Below, piece by piece: positions 9,310 to 21,900 of a DNA stretch of 64,000 nt. The DNA is taken from NCBI GenBank assembly GCA_921293015.1, contig OV121088.1, positions 29,115,645-29,179,644 on the forward strand, written 5' to 3'. The notes beneath the pieces were generated by a model that worked only from the letters and a program-made list of their open reading frames with translations, ran no database searches and was not told the origin of the DNA. Position numbers and translations under genes: made by a program. Within the stretch, counting starts at the first letter, position 1, and the number at the start of each line of letters is the position of its first letter. This DNA comes from Phorcus lineatus (taxonomy: Eukaryota; Mollusca; Gastropoda; Trochida; Trochidae).

Positions 9310-10689
9310 TATGCTTACCCCCCTGCCCCGGGAAACATATGGATCATTCTAGCGTGAACACTGATAGAGCTAGTTTAGTTTCAAAGTATTCTGAGAGCCA
9401 ATTTACAGGAAGAACCACTTGATGACAGTGGGAATAATCTTTTATTGGCCGCTATCTCAGGAGTGTTTGGAAGTTGTCCCTAGTAATGATGTGTCCATCT
9501 GTATCATTTTGTGTTTCTTTAAAACTCTACAAGGATCATGTGTATGTTTTCTTATTGCTTAAATAATTGGTTGTTTGTTAACATCCCAAGAGAAGACACT
9601 TTAATTTGTTGTTTTTTTAAAGAGAAATCTAAGGAGTAAAACAGAAGCTAATTGTGTTTCTTACATGCTGTCCCACATTCTGTGTTTCATGGATTTTGAT
9701 TAAGTAATTATGTACAACTAAGCTTAACACACTTTCAACAGGTTTTAAGATTAGCTTAATTCTTAAATTTCCGTTGATTATTTTAACATGATTTTCTCAG
9801 GATCATTTTCCCCGGTTGGTGATTTATTTCCCTTAATAAATATCCCAATGAGTCAATGTGACCTCAGACACGTCCCAGCCATATTAACCTTATTCTTATT
9901 AGGTGCAACAAAAACGTGATGTGAAAAACAGAAAAATGTTTGTGACAAAGACGTCATTGGTAAATAAGAGCAAATGAGATAGAATTTCTTTGAAATTGTG
10001 GTTTAACATAATAAAATTATATTCTGTTGCTTTTATATCCCTGTGACTCAAAATATGTCTGTTCTTAACCCTTAAGCTGCTGAATTAGTTAGTGCCAAAG
10101 CATTTTTAGTGGCAAATTTACAGGAATCATCATTCGTTATGCAGGGAATGACTTTGGAATGGCTATTGGTTGAGCTCGGCTCTCAGAGAATTATCCTGAG
10201 CCTGTTAATGGTTAAGTTCGGCTCTTAGAGAATATTTTAAAAGGCAAGTGTGGCGTTGTCACTTATGCTGTTTAAGATTTATTTCAAGAGCATTTCTGAT
10301 TTACCAGAACCAGAATGTGACAACCAGTGCTTGTGCAATAACATTAAATGACCACTTCAAATAATCCTCCAGCCAGTTCCAGTTTATTCTAATTGATCTC
10401 AAGTCATGATTCTTGAAAATGAGACACTCGATGAATAGCTTGCGATATATATTGGTTTTAGGGGGGGCCTGAGGAAATTTGCCAAACTTTTTATCCTGGT
10501 GTCTTTTAAAAGTTTAAGATGTAGGATACCTTTCAAATGGATAAAATGGACCCTTGATCTGATCACCTAGGATCAACACTGGCCTGGTGTAAAAAATGGC
10601 AAAGGTAATGGTTTAGGTATGTGACCTAGATTGTACATGAAATTCTGCAAAGTCATTTAGAGGTAGGTGTAGTGATGCAAGATAATGTA
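9310..10689. other. gene-free stretch
   Basis: No coding frame or complete repeat. Only short C- and G-runs (near 9320 and 10460) interrupt AT-rich sequence. Confidence 0.5.
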
Positions 10690-11700
10690 ATGGTTGACAA
10701 TTTCTTTATTTCAATACCAATGAGAGTTATAGAGTTAGGCAGAGTTTGAACTAATATGAGAAACACATGACAAGTTTGTGATGAAGGAGTTTTATAGAAC
10801 TTTGCTGAAATTATGTCACCTACAAAGGCCACCCATCAAAATAAAAGTCGGAATGGTTTTACAGGCAGGTACAGAACATTCCTTGAATTTTGACACAATT
10901 CAAACCTCCAACAAGAAACACCTGACAAATTAATTGGTGACAAAGAAGTCAAATTCCTAGTCACATACCAGATGGTATTTTCTCCCATGGTTCTCAAGCA
11001 ATGTCAGGATGTTAGGGGACTGTCAACATGAATCCTTTAATGTTCTGGTTTTATGATACAAGAAAAGGGTTAACTTTCTTGTTAACCTTGACACAGCTGC
11101 AACACAGTTGCAAAACAGATACAACACAGCTTCAACACAGATACAACACAGTTTCAAAACAGATACAACACAGTTTCAACACAGATACAACACAGCTTCA
11201 ACACAGATACAACACAGTTTCAACACAGATACAACACGATTTCAACACAAGACAAACTGGTTACAAAATATGAAGTCAGTCAAAATTTCCTTGTCACACC
11301 CTAGAAGATATTTTCTCCAATGAAGGTCAAGAAATGTCAAGATTTTCCGGGAAGTGTCAACATGAGAGCTTTAGTGTTGTGGTTCCAAGGGGCAAGTTAA
11401 GGGTTAACCATTTTTGTGAGTAACGCAAAATTTGAACACAATGTGAAAAACACATGAGAATATTTGATGACAAAGAGCTATGACTTCTTTCTTGTCACAA
11501 ACAGGATAGGATTTTCTCCCATGGAGTCTGAACTTTGTCACCAGGAGAGGGAGGGACCTGTTGACATGAATGTGCTAATGTTGTGGTTCTTAGAGGCAGG
11601 ATGGTTCCTCCACATGTTGGCGCTGACAAGCCTGATAGTTAAAGTCTTTTATTGTATGGCACTTAAATTCAAACAGTGAGAAAGCTTGAACAGTGTCATG
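10690..11700. repeat. eroded tandem duplication, unit about 200 bp, at least 3 copies
   Basis: The words GTCAC..., then TTTTCTCCCATGG, then TGT(C/T)(A/G)ACATGA, then TGTT(C/G)TGGTT recur in the same order from about 10940, 11270 and 11470. TTTTCTCC(C/A)ATG stands at 10979, 11311 and 11511. Copies are heavily diverged. A 22-bp minisatellite is embedded between the first and second copies, which lengthens that interval. Confidence 0.65.
11091..11250 (+). repeat. 22-bp minisatellite, about 6-7 units
   Basis: The unit ACAGATACAACACAGTTTCA plus AC repeats from about 11115 with CTTCAAC/TTTCAAC/TTTCAAA variants. Less regular units begin at 11091. Because 22 is not a multiple of 3 and the unit contains no stop in any forward frame, all three frames stay open. 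This creates the overlapping Q/T/N-rich frames 11028-11273 and 11108-11323, which are not evidence of a protein. Confidence 0.9.
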
Positions 11701-12087
11701 AGGTATAGGGGATCTGATAACCTTCACTTGTTGTCTATGTAGAATGGTACTGTTTCTCACATTGGAAAATGCTTCAGTGGACAGTTGTTTTTAGAGCTAG
11801 TTGGGTAGGGAGGTGGGATGGAATACAATATTCCTGCCCAATGACTGGGTATTCAAAAAAGAGACCTCATATACAGTCTTCATTTCATATTGAAGTCTAG
11901 ATATCTGAATATGAAATTGATAGTTAAGATAATAAATGGTTTCCATTCAAAAGAATGATGCCAGTATTTTGTCAACTCATTTTGGACTGCTGGTATTGTG
12001 GATCACTAACATTCAAACAGAATAAAGTTTGAAAATATGCGACAGGGGGAGAGTGAGAGAGACACCTGTATTAGAGATGTGTGGACC
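11701..12087. other. gene-free stretch
   Basis: No gene or repeat recognised between the eroded duplication and SINE A. Confidence 0.5.
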
Positions 12088-12395
12088 TTTCAAGTGGGGG
12101 AGGGATAGCGCAGTGGTTAGCGTGTTCGTCTATAGATCAAGTAGTCCGTGGTTTGAATCCCGCCAGGGGCTCGGCATCTTTGTCTGCAGTAGAGAACTGT
12201 TCTACACGCAGTAAGGTTTGGGTGCAATGCTACACTCAATTTCAGCGCAGTACCACCCATGGTTCACTAGTTCCAGCCGATGTTCGCGGGTTTCACTCTA
12301 ATGCATAGCTACAATGGTGTTGTGGGCTTTCTCACTGCAATAATACTAGCAGCCGCGATATGAGTGGAATACTCTTGAAAGCGGTGTTTCAAGTG
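12088..12395 (+). mobile_element. tRNA-derived SINE, copy A, with target duplication
   Basis: The SINE (12097-12386) is flanked by TTTCAAGTG at 12088-12096 and 12387-12395. The head is tRNA-like: a box A region GGATAGCGCAGTGGTTAGCG and a box B GGTTTGAATCC, as used by RNA polymerase III. The body carries CTTTGTCTGCAGTAGAGAAC, GTACCACCCATGGTT and AATACTAGCAGCCG, shared with the copies at 17.3, 55.2 and 63.6 kb. Frames running through it (12029-12214, 12081-12308) are SINE translations, not genes. Confidence 0.85.
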
Positions 12396-13038
12396 AATCA
12401 AATGTGCAGCATGTTTATAAAAATGTGATGTCTTTCAATGAAACGATTCTGAAAGACAATAAAAAGGATGTAAATTAGACTGGATATCGAGTCCCTGAAA
12501 TAATAAAAGTTACCATAGCTATATATCGAAGTCGTTGCACAACATTCTCAAGTACCCTTGCGGTGAAGCCTACATCGTGCTTGAGAGCAAAGTAGTGCAG
12601 TGGTAAGCATGTTCACCAACAGACTAGGAGTTTCAGAGTTTGGATCTTGGCCAATCTGCAGTAGGCCATTTGAAGGTAGAAGTCCTGTAAGGTTATAAAA
12701 AAAATCTGATGTTAAACCCCAATATCCATACACAACTCTATGCAAAGTGATGTAACACCCTTCAGGAGCCATGTCAGAAGTTGAAGAGATGATGAAGACA
12801 AAGTTTTTTGTCAACTGCTTTATTGCAATGAATGAAAAGTTTTGGTATACATGCTAACACTGTCATCAAGAAAGTACAGCACAGCTCTTTATGCACAATT
12901 ATAAAAATCTTCTGTGATAAATCCATGGTTGTCTAATTAGAATACTAAAATCCTTACATCCTGGTTTACATCCATCCAAAAACTATTTGTTAATTCCTCC
13001 ATGTAATTGAGAAACCCCTATTCGTCCATGATTATTAT
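12396..13038. other. gene-free stretch
   Basis: The minus-strand frame 12548-12814 has no recognisable motif. Nothing else is visible. Confidence 0.45.
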
Positions 13039-13100
13039 GGGGATGTAACTCAGTTGGTAGAGCATCGGCACCTCGCCTTGAGGCCAGGGTTCAGCAATAT
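13039..13100 (+). repeat. tRNA-like sequence, probable SINE head or tRNA pseudogene
   Basis: GGGGATGTAACTCAGTTGGT followed by AGAGCATCGGC has a tRNA D-arm/box A layout. A box B-like GGGTTCAGC lies about 45 nt later. The 3' half does not close an acceptor stem, so it is not a functional tRNA gene. Its head differs from that of the main SINE family of the window. Confidence 0.45.
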
Positions 13101-13757
13101 TATAGGATAAAACAATTCTTGAACAGGCCTGGCACTGTGGTTGCAGGCTGTCGAGAGCACCCAACAAATTTCCAATGTACAATGTATTGCGGATGATAAA
13201 GAAGTTATTATCTTCAAAATCTTAGAATCAGACTAAGCAGTTTTGAATTATTTGTAAATTCACATGTTCAAATAAATTTTATAGAAAATTGCAAGATTTG
13301 AAGCCTCTTAGAATAAAACTGCGAGTAGTTCTAGAAATCATGAATAAGTCCGGTTCTTGGAGAAGCGCCAATGGACCACTTCAAGAAACTTTGACTAAAA
13401 GCTTCCTTCATGGAAGGCAATTACCAGAAGAAAACCTGCAATGATTCTGTATATCTTCATCAAAGACAGGATGAACACTGATTGGTTCTTGAATCTTTGA
13501 TCAGCTTAGTATGACCTATATCGCTGCAGTAACTCTTGCGGAACTGACTCTGATATAGATGTCAATGGTTTTACCAGTTCTTAGTCGGTAGTTGGGAGAG
13601 GCAGTTTAATTGAGCGTTGCCTGTTGTACTAGTCAATCATTTCACATCCGTCTTCAGCTCTTTGGAGGAAATATTATAGGAAGTTATGTATGTAAACCAG
13701 AGAGACTTCAAACGGGATTCTAATAGCTGTTATGCTTACTACTGAAATATTACGGTC
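13101..13757. other. gene-free stretch
   Basis: No gene or repeat recognised. Confidence 0.5.
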
Positions 13758-14270
13758 TTGGTACCGCTGGGGTTTGGTGTTTCCGTGTATTGGTGTATTT
13801 ATTCCCCATCCAAGAGTTGAAGTAGTGTATTCGAGAAATGAAACCTTCTGTTATGTTAGATTGAAAATATCATACCCAGAATGCATGAGTTGGGTTTGGT
13901 GTATTCTGATGTATATCTTGGTGCATTAACATATTGGTGTAAAAAAAAGGAATTTTTCTGAACTACAATTTTCTTAGACAGATTGCACCACGTGGGTTTT
14001 GTGTATGACGATGATGGCGTGATGTCCCAGAGTTGACAAAGTGTACTTGAAAAAAGTCCTTCTGTACTAAAATTTGGAAAAAGTGATAGCTATAATGTCA
14101 AGCTGATGCATTTGTCATATATTGGTGTATTCTAAACATGAGTATTTTGGGAAAAGATAGCACTCAGTAATTTCAGTATTACTTTTCTACCATTTTGAAA
14201 ATATGAAAGCTATGCTGTAGCATTTTTTGTATTTATCCCTATATCAGTGGGTTGGTATGTCTGCTAACTG
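13758..14270. repeat. eroded tandem repeat, unit about 115-130 bp
   Basis: A GGTTTGGTGTNTTC-like word followed by a TGATG/ATGAG segment returns at about 13771, 13890, 13994, 14118 and 14249. Intervening words such as CCTTCTGT also recur. The divergence is high and the alignment was made by eye. Confidence 0.4.
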
Positions 14271-14416
14271 TGTATCTTCAACCATAGGAACTTTCCAGAT
14301 AATTTACCTGAAATTCCTGTGTTATTCTCTCCTTAGATGTGACCACAATTAAGGTCTTCAAAATCCTTATTTCAACGAGTTGATATTCTCGTATTTCAAA
14401 GTTTCAATTCATCAAC

Positions 14417-14418
<2 letters not shown>

Positions 14419-14453
<35 letters not shown>

Positions 14454-14537
14454 TTGAAAATAAAAGACTGAAGATGAATCTTTTCATTTCAGTAGGTATG
14501 CAAAGATTCATCTTCAGTCTTCTATTTTTAAGAATAT
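14419..14537. repeat. (TA)n microsatellite joined to a 37-bp foldback
   Basis: An uninterrupted TA run (about 14419-14450) abuts an inverted repeat. AGACTGAAGATGAATCTTT on the left is matched by AAAGATTCATCTTCAGTCT on the right, extended by ATATTCTT(G/A)AAAATA. Arms are about 14448-14484 and 14502-14537 with a loop of about 17 nt. It could be a MITE remnant or a cruciform-forming repeat. Confidence 0.75.
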
Positions 14538-16776
14538 TTACACGAAACCATGAAAAAATAATTTTTACATCTATCTATCTATTTATGTATATATATGAAT
14601 CCAAAATATATACCATGCAAACATCCACATCCCTCTGTAATAGATATTGAGTACTTTATCACATTCATATGTTTAATTCATAGTAAAATTAGTGCATGGA
14701 ACAGGGTAAAAGATACAAAAATGTTATCACCATGCCATTAAGACCAACAATGTAGTTTTCCTATAATCATTTTATATCCTGTTGTATACATTATGCTTAA
14801 TTGGTTCAAAAAAACGTCTCACATGACGTACATTGTTAGCAGTGCTTCAGATTCATACTTGATTGTTTTCTTCTTGTTAAACCAAACCAACAAATGTTTT
14901 TCAAATTATGATGATCGTTTAGAAAATAAAATGCAAAATTGTTTTCCAATCTGAAAGTCTTCACATAGCGTTACCGAGGGCTCAATGAGCATATAATGAT
15001 GATGTATTTTACTTAGTTACCTCCCCTAGTTATGGAAGACAAACACGTGTCTGCGGTTTCCTGTGCTGTGAGAATATAGCTCATAATTTCATATTCACAG
15101 GGTTGGTCCCGACTGCCGAATTTAATGGGTATACCATAAGATTGTTTAAACAGTTCTACCAAGACATGACAGTTTCAGACAAATATTTGGTCTAGCAGTA
15201 AATGGCTCAAAACAACTCTATCCTCGGGGTAATGCTCTTGTATTGGGTTATACGTATGTTATTATGACAATTATCATTAGCATACTCAGTTGTACAATTT
15301 TATTTCCCTATCTCATTAACATACTTATTAATTTTGATGAAACTTGAGCTTATTTTATATGTTACTTTTTATGAAATTTGACCAGTGGATTTCATATTAT
15401 CTGTAAATTTATAATTTGATTGAATTATCGTTTGAGTTTGGATTTTTATAGTTAGAAAAAAAGAAAAATTCTTTGTAAACTGTTTTTTTTTCTAATTTAT
15501 TGATAATTTGAGGTACTGCTATTTCAATATTTCCCACCGTTTGAATTTATGCAAGTATTTAGAAAATTATATATTAAACTTGAACTTTGGTATTAATACA
15601 GTTTTATATCCTGCTCAAATTAAGAGGATAAAAGATGAATTCATATGCCGAAGAGAAAGAAATTGTATAACACCTGACAATGTGTGATTTGCTTTTAGAA
15701 CAAACATTTAGATGATATACCTTCAAGTATATTCAATGCATTGTGACCACATGTTCAAAGTTAATGAAAAAAAAAAGCGAAAGATAAATATATTGACATA
15801 TGAAACTGTAGGTGATATTTAATAATATTGTTATCTTATGAACACTCTGAGAGATAAAATCACCCCAGGCGAGTCACATCTCCTTCAAGAGACAAAAAAT
15901 TTCCGGAAATCTTAAAATTGAGCGAGATATCATTGTCCATTGGCTGCTTTTGAGATATAAGCAGTATTTCATTATATCCGATGACTTTCCCATTAAGGAT
16001 TATTTGTTTGGTCTATTTTTTTCTTTTTGATGCTTATACGTATCTTGATAACGGAAGGAAGTCGAGTGCATTTCAGAATCAGGAACTTGGAAATGTAAAC
16101 AGGTTTTTGATTGGTCTAAGTTTTCTCTGTCTTGTCTGATGTGGGTATCCCTGACCTGGTTTGTTTAACACCTGGCAACTATTTGGGTGAGTTTTCATTT
16201 CTCATTTTCAGTTTCAAGCTTCCGATTCGGTCTTAGTAAAAAGAGCCTAGCTGATTTGTTATTCAGTTCTTAAGAACTAGCTGTTAGCCCTCTGGACACA
16301 AAAATGTGAAAGAATTTTGAAATTTTTTTCTTGTCTTTTTTTCCATTTCAAAAAATATAAATGCATTTGAATTTATCAAGGTGTCAGTTATGGACAGATG
16401 AAAACAATAATATATATTTTCAATGACCCCAGATATTCCAAAAAAAATTTATTTTCGGAATAATGTTTATATCAACTAAAAACAAATTCATTTTCAATCA
16501 GTGTATTTAAATTCACTTATGATAGTCAAATCTCTCTTTCTCTCCACCATTGTGAGGTAGACATCTGTGAATCAGTTTGTTTAACACCTGGTGACTGTCT
16601 TGTGTGTTTGGTTGGGACGTTCATGATCCTTTGGCGAAATCAATTTTATTTATTTATTTGAGAATAATTGCCTTGGAAATGTATATTCTTGACTTAATCC
16701 TTCATTTTGTTAAAATGCAAACCTATGATTAGTAGAATAATCATACTACCAGGTCAACTGTTATATTTTATATATA
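14538..16776. other. long gene-free stretch
   Basis: Very AT-rich with short A and T runs. AGTTACCTCCCCTAG near 15017 resembles the motif at position 12. A small inverted repeat (CTGTGAGAATAT / ATATTCACAG) lies at about 15067-15103. No exon-like segment was found. Confidence 0.5.
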
Positions 16777-17014
16777 TACTCCTCACAAAAAAATATGCAA
16801 CATGTAAAGTTTTGAACACATGTATGTTAAATGTCTAGTTTGCATGGATCGATTTTGGTAATTTTGTTATAGCGATGAGACCAATGATTTTATCTAAGGT
16901 GAAGTGTCCTAGAAATTTCCCTGCTTACATCATGTCTCGATGCATGACTAACTAGAATGGATAATTATTTTTTGCTGACAAATATCCTTGTCGCTTAATT
17001 TCTTGTGAGAAGTA
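16777..17014. mobile_element. TA-flanked MITE, Tc1/mariner-like
   Basis: The 234-bp element (16779-17012) sits between TA dinucleotides at 16777-16778 and 17013-17014. The ends are inverted repeats: CTCCTCACAAAAAAATATGC at the left and, read inward, CTTCTCACAAGAAATTAAGC at the right. TA duplication and short inverted ends with no coding capacity fit a non-autonomous Tc1/mariner element. The superfamily is inferred. Confidence 0.6.
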
Positions 17015-17330
17015 TAAGCTGTTCTTTTTCACACACAACATGTTAGTGTCAATTCTCTCACAACACTGATTTGATATTGAACATTTGTCACCCGTTCCAG
17101 GTTCTGACACTCATAATGAGATGACATGTTTGAAAAACTCAAATTGCTTGATCTAGGGTACAGATTAAGATATGATAAAAAGTAACATCCTGCCTGTTGG
17201 CCTACGAGACAATAAAGACCTATTCAAACACTATATGAAAAATTAAATTAGATAAAGTTAAAATATATCACATGATCAATAAAATATGTTTATACAGTAC
17301 AATACGATACCATTCCACACAGATACAGTA
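17015..17330. other. gene-free stretch
   Basis: No feature recognised between the MITE and SINE B. Confidence 0.45.
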
Positions 17331-17628
17331 CCATACCAGCGTGTGAGTGAGTGAGTTGGGGTTTAACGCCGCTTTCAAGACTATTTCACTTATATCACGG
17401 CTGCTAGTATTATTGCATGGAGAAAACACCATTGTGGCTATGGAACTAGCAAACCATGGGTGGTACAGCGTTGAAACTCTGTGCAGTATTGCACCCAAAC
17501 CTGACTGTGTGTAGAACTGTTCTCTACTGCAGACAAAGTTGCTGAGCGCCGGGCGGGATTCGAACCATGGACCTCTTGATCCGAAGCCGAACGCGCTGAC
17601 CACTGCGCTATCCCGCCCCTCCATACCA
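17331..17628 (-). mobile_element. tRNA-derived SINE, copy B (best preserved)
   Basis: The SINE (17339-17620, minus) is flanked by CCATACCA at 17331-17338 and 17621-17628. Read on the minus strand it opens with box A (GGATAGCGCAGTGGTCAGCG) and box B (GGTTCGAATCC). It ends with AAGCGGCGTTAAACCCCAAC and a (CTCA)n tail. This is the least decayed copy in the window. Frames 17268-17660 and 17438-17698 are translations of it. Confidence 0.88.
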
Positions 17629-20099
17629 TATACATGTATGTATACCATACAGTCCAACAAACATCAAGAACGGAAATGTTCTCTTTGTTTCCTTTCAACC
17701 TGCAATATAAAATCTTACTTAAAATATCTTTACTTATTGGAAATAGTTATTTGCATGTTGCAAATATGTGTAAAATAATATAGTTATTAAGGTTTATGTT
17801 ATTGTCAAAGGATGGTTGGCATTTTAGTTATTTCTTTTGAAGTAGTACAATGAACAAACATTAATAACAGTATTATACATTTTCTCCAAACAAAAGAGCA
17901 TTAACACTCACTTTGACAACCTGATATCCCTCTAATCATTGTTTGTTTTGAAAACAAGATATTTTTCTGTGGTATCCTTGGACAATCAGGTTAGCTGTCA
18001 GAACAATTACCTCCCTTGTCAGTGATCAGAGGCAGCCATCTTTGTATACCAACTCAATTTCTTGCCATGACCACTTGTGCTTTGAAATATTCTCTGTGTT
18101 TTGTTAATGTAAAATTTAGATATCTTTGGAATGATAAAACATTTATGGTTGACTTCATGACTAGGCTTTCTAAATTCCTTTCTGAAATGGGCCAGTAAAC
18201 AAGCTAGGTCTTTCAGTCTGATGGTCTCAGTCTGTTACAAATGATTCTCTTAAGATCAAAAAGTTCACATTTTCATACAATACAATTGAACTAGTTCCTG
18301 AGGAGATCAAAGTTGAAAAGTAGCTCTTTTGCAAAGTCAATATGAAATTCTTTCACAGTATATTTCAAGAATCTTTAGATTTTCTTTACTGATTCATTTT
18401 ACCTCATATTTCAATATAGAATTGCTAGTCACCATGCAAGAACCTTTTTAAAGAAGTGATTATAATAATAATGTTTTCATCTTGAAGAAAAATAAACTCC
18501 TTGGATGTCGCCTTCCCACTGTATTAACAAGTAATCCATAAATGATTAAATGTCAATTAAAAAAGTTCTTTTGCTAGGGGGAAAATGACTTTTAAGAGTC
18601 TGCAAGACTGTCTAGATGAAGGTCAAGTCTTCTGGATGTCCTCATAACTTGCTTCATCACCAGCAGTCCACTTGGGCCTAATCATGCTCAAGATTGTCCT
18701 TTTTTGATCAGGGGCACCGCTCTCCTCCCCACCCCTGACACATGTGTGCCCTGGGGGTAGGGATTCTGACACTTGTGTCCTCTGAGGGGTGAGGATTGAG
18801 TGCTTTATCCTGCTGTGCTGTCCCTATTGCCCTGGGGGAGAGGAACAGGTACTTTAGGTACAATGGCTGGGTGATGTTCTTTTGAATTGAGAATTGTTGT
18901 AGATAGTATCTTGAATAAACAGGACATTACTATCGGAATTTGAACACTTTGGAGAATTTGTTGTATGATGATTGGAATTTGAGAAATAATTAATGTTGAA
19001 TTCTGGCTGCTTTTCTTAATAACAACTTTTTTATTGTGAAAAAAATAATGCTTTTGAGTATGTTTTCTCCATCATAAATCTGATTAAGGGTAAGCGGGTA
19101 CTGACATGCTTTGTGCATTTTCACAACAAACATTTTTTTCCCCCCAGAAAGAATGAATGAAAGAATGCTTTTCTTATGTATGCGACTTCTAAATGCTATT
19201 CAAAAACTTCAGAGTCTAGAAACATAGACATTGCCATCAAGAGATGAGAATTGAGAAGATAAAGATAATTCTAATCTCAATTACAAACTGTCTCTATTCA
19301 AGGAGTATAAGTCGAAAGGGTTTTAAAGAGCCTGACCTATTGGCGTCTAGACCACCATCTTGTTATTTGGGAAATGATATGAAAAAAGGCACTGTACTCT
19401 TACTAATTTTACAACATTATTAAAATAAACTAAATATAACAACACATTTACAAATTACTTAAAATACTAATCATCAACACTGTGTAATGACATAGCAAAG
19501 CTTTTCACAACGATGATTCACTTCTCATTGTTTTGTTTTACTGAGTGTGCTAATCAAGTTGTCAAATCAAAATCAACCAGAATGATAAACTCTGTAACAT
19601 GTTTCAACTGGTTTATGTTATAATCATGTACCAATAACATATATGTATAAACTGGAATGTCCTCTTGAATTTTGTGTTTACAAAAAATACTTCGATTCCT
19701 CTGTCCTTCGAGACTATTCTTATTGATAAATTTCTCTCTTTGGAATAGTTTTAAGGAAGATGATAAATTCATAGAGATTGTAAAGCTACACTTTTCTGAC
19801 CACCTAAACAATGAAAATCAGACTGAAAGTTGAAATGTTTTCTAGTGTATCAAAAGTAAAAATCTTGGAGGAGTTAAATTTCAAATTAGTGTATTGAAAG
19901 GAATTTAGTAGGCAGATTCATGCACAGTGAGAGTGTCTGATTAAGCAGTCATGATTTAATTACTTTGATTTTTAATTCTTAATAATCCAGTATCCAAAAT
20001 GTAACAAATCTTATTTCAAGTATTTTGAAATAATGAGGCTTCTGACTAAAAGGGTACTGAATACACAAAAATTAATAAGAAGAAACTATACAACTAATA
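17629..20099. other. long gene-free stretch with a GC-richer eroded repeat
   Basis: Around 18715-18850, TGACAC(A/T)(T/-)GTGT...CCTGGGG/CTGAGGGG...AGGAT words repeat 2-3 times at about 38 bp. ATTACCTCCCTT occurs near 18007. The frames at 18016-18198 and 19554-19811 show no family motif. Confidence 0.45.
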
Positions 20100-21900
20100 T
20101 TTTCTTGTGAAATGCCTTTACAATAAATATGGCCAATAGAGGGTCCTACCTAGTCAAACTCTATGCAGAGGGATGAAGTATTTGTGTTATTTTTGAGATT
20201 TTGGGTCCTTCTCTTCATCTAAATCATCTAGATTTAATTAACATGGACAGTGAGATCAAAGAGAAATAAATTCATTTTGAACATCATTTTCAAATTTGCA
20301 TTCTTCTGATTAAGCATAAAATGAAGTGGCCAGTGGTGGCCTAATTAGATCAAATTAATTAACATTTATGCAAAATACATGCTAAACACAAAACACTAAA
20401 ATTGTTTTTATTTGGGCCATTCCATTGTAGTAGAGGGTAAGCTGTTTGCAGCCAACCGTAAATGTTGTTTTAACCATTATGCGTTTCCCAGTTCTGCATT
20501 TTGGGACGATACCGCCCTAGTACGTCCCATGTGAAGGAACAATGGCCCCGGTGGAGTAATCTATGGGATGTGGGTTCCATGCTCCAATGAAGTCATCATG
20601 AATTAATTACCCAGGACTGGGGCTTCAATCTACACCGTAATCTTGATTTGTTTAAAAAGGTACAACTTTGTAAGATTTTTTCCACAGTATCATAGAAATT
20701 TTTATTTAATTTTTAACATATGAAATATGCTTTAGTTTTCCAGATATTCCATCTAACAGGGATTGAACACAAAACTCAGGAGTTAATTAACCTGGACAGT
20801 GACTTAATTCTATTGCTTATATACACCATAATCTTAAATGAGTTAGAATTGAACATCATTATAAGCTGTTATCATAGTACTAGAGAAAGATGAATGTCAG
20901 CTTAAGAATAATTTTGAAATATGGATTAGGCTTTAAGAAAATTCAGTTTAACAGGGTTTTAACGCAAAAATCAAACAGAGGTAAACTAGAAGATGAACTA
21001 TTCCTAAGGAACATGCAGAATAAAATTGGCTAATAGACCTAGTCCTTATCTGTTTAGAAAGGGTAGTGGCGATGGGTGAAGTATTATCAATGAGATGTGA
21101 GATCCATGCTGTGTTTAAGTCATCAAGGGTTAATCACTTTGGACAGTGGCTTCATTGCATTCTGCCTTCTATACCCTGAGCTTGATTGGTTTTGAAATAA
21201 CACTGTTGGTCTATATTCATTTATCATGCAATGAAAATTTTTTTAAAAAAGTAATATTTACATCATATTGAATATGCATTAGACTTCCTAAACATTCAGT
21301 ATCTACAAAAATTACTCTAAGGAAACTATAAAATATACTTCCTGACGAACATGCCGAAGAAAATTAGCTAATAGACCTAGTCCTTATCTGTTTGGAAAGG
21401 GTAGTGGCGAGGGTTGAAGTGTTATCTATGAGATGGGGGGTCCATGCTGTGGTTAAGTCATCAAGAGTTAATTAACACGGACAGTGGCGTCATTTCATTC
21501 TGACTTCTATACACCCTGAGCTTGATTGGTTTAGAAAGGTTGAACACTTGAGGAACATATTCATTTATCATGGAAAGTGGATTTAAATTTATATCTAACA
21601 TTATTTTGAAATATGCATAGGGCCTGCAGAATGTTCAGTTTAGAATAGATTTAACACAAAAACCATCCTAGGAAAACAATAAATAAAATAAAATTAGAAG
21701 GTGCAGTTTAGAATAAAATTTGTTGATAGACCTAGCCCTAATCCCATTATAAAGAGAAGAGGACTGCTTGTGAAGGCTTGAAGTATTATCGCAGAGATGG
21801 GAGGTCCCTGCTCCGATTAAATCATCAATAGTTAATGAACACGGACAGTGGCGTCATTCTATGCTGCCTTCTACATCCTGAACTTTGTAAGTTCGGATAG
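20100..21900. repeat. eroded tandem array, unit about 340 bp, 5-6 copies
   Basis: A core GTTAATTAACNNGGACAGTG recurs at about 20235, 20606 (weak), 20786, 21131, 21468 and 21831. Around the better copies, more of the unit is shared: CTAATAGACCTAGTCCTTAT, AGGGTAGTGGCGA, GAGATG..GGTCCATGCT, TTAAGTCATCAA and TACACCCTGAGCTTGATTGG. The intervals of about 340-370 bp show a tandem origin. The 180-bp step suggests a deletion or a partial unit. There is no conserved frame. Confidence 0.75.

Noticed and set aside
11028-11323. Q/T/N-rich frames of 81 and 71 codons
   Set aside because: Produced by a 22-bp minisatellite that is open in all three forward frames.
12110-12180. Possible tRNA gene at the SINE A head
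   Set aside because: Box A and box B are present, but no closed acceptor stem is visible and it is followed directly by the SINE body.
12029-12308. Overlapping plus-strand frames of 61 and 75 codons
   Set aside because: They are translations of SINE A. The same peptide pattern appears from the other copies.
17268-17698. Frames of 130 and 86 codons with GPWFESRP-like peptides
   Set aside because: They are translations of SINE B and its flanks, not a gene.
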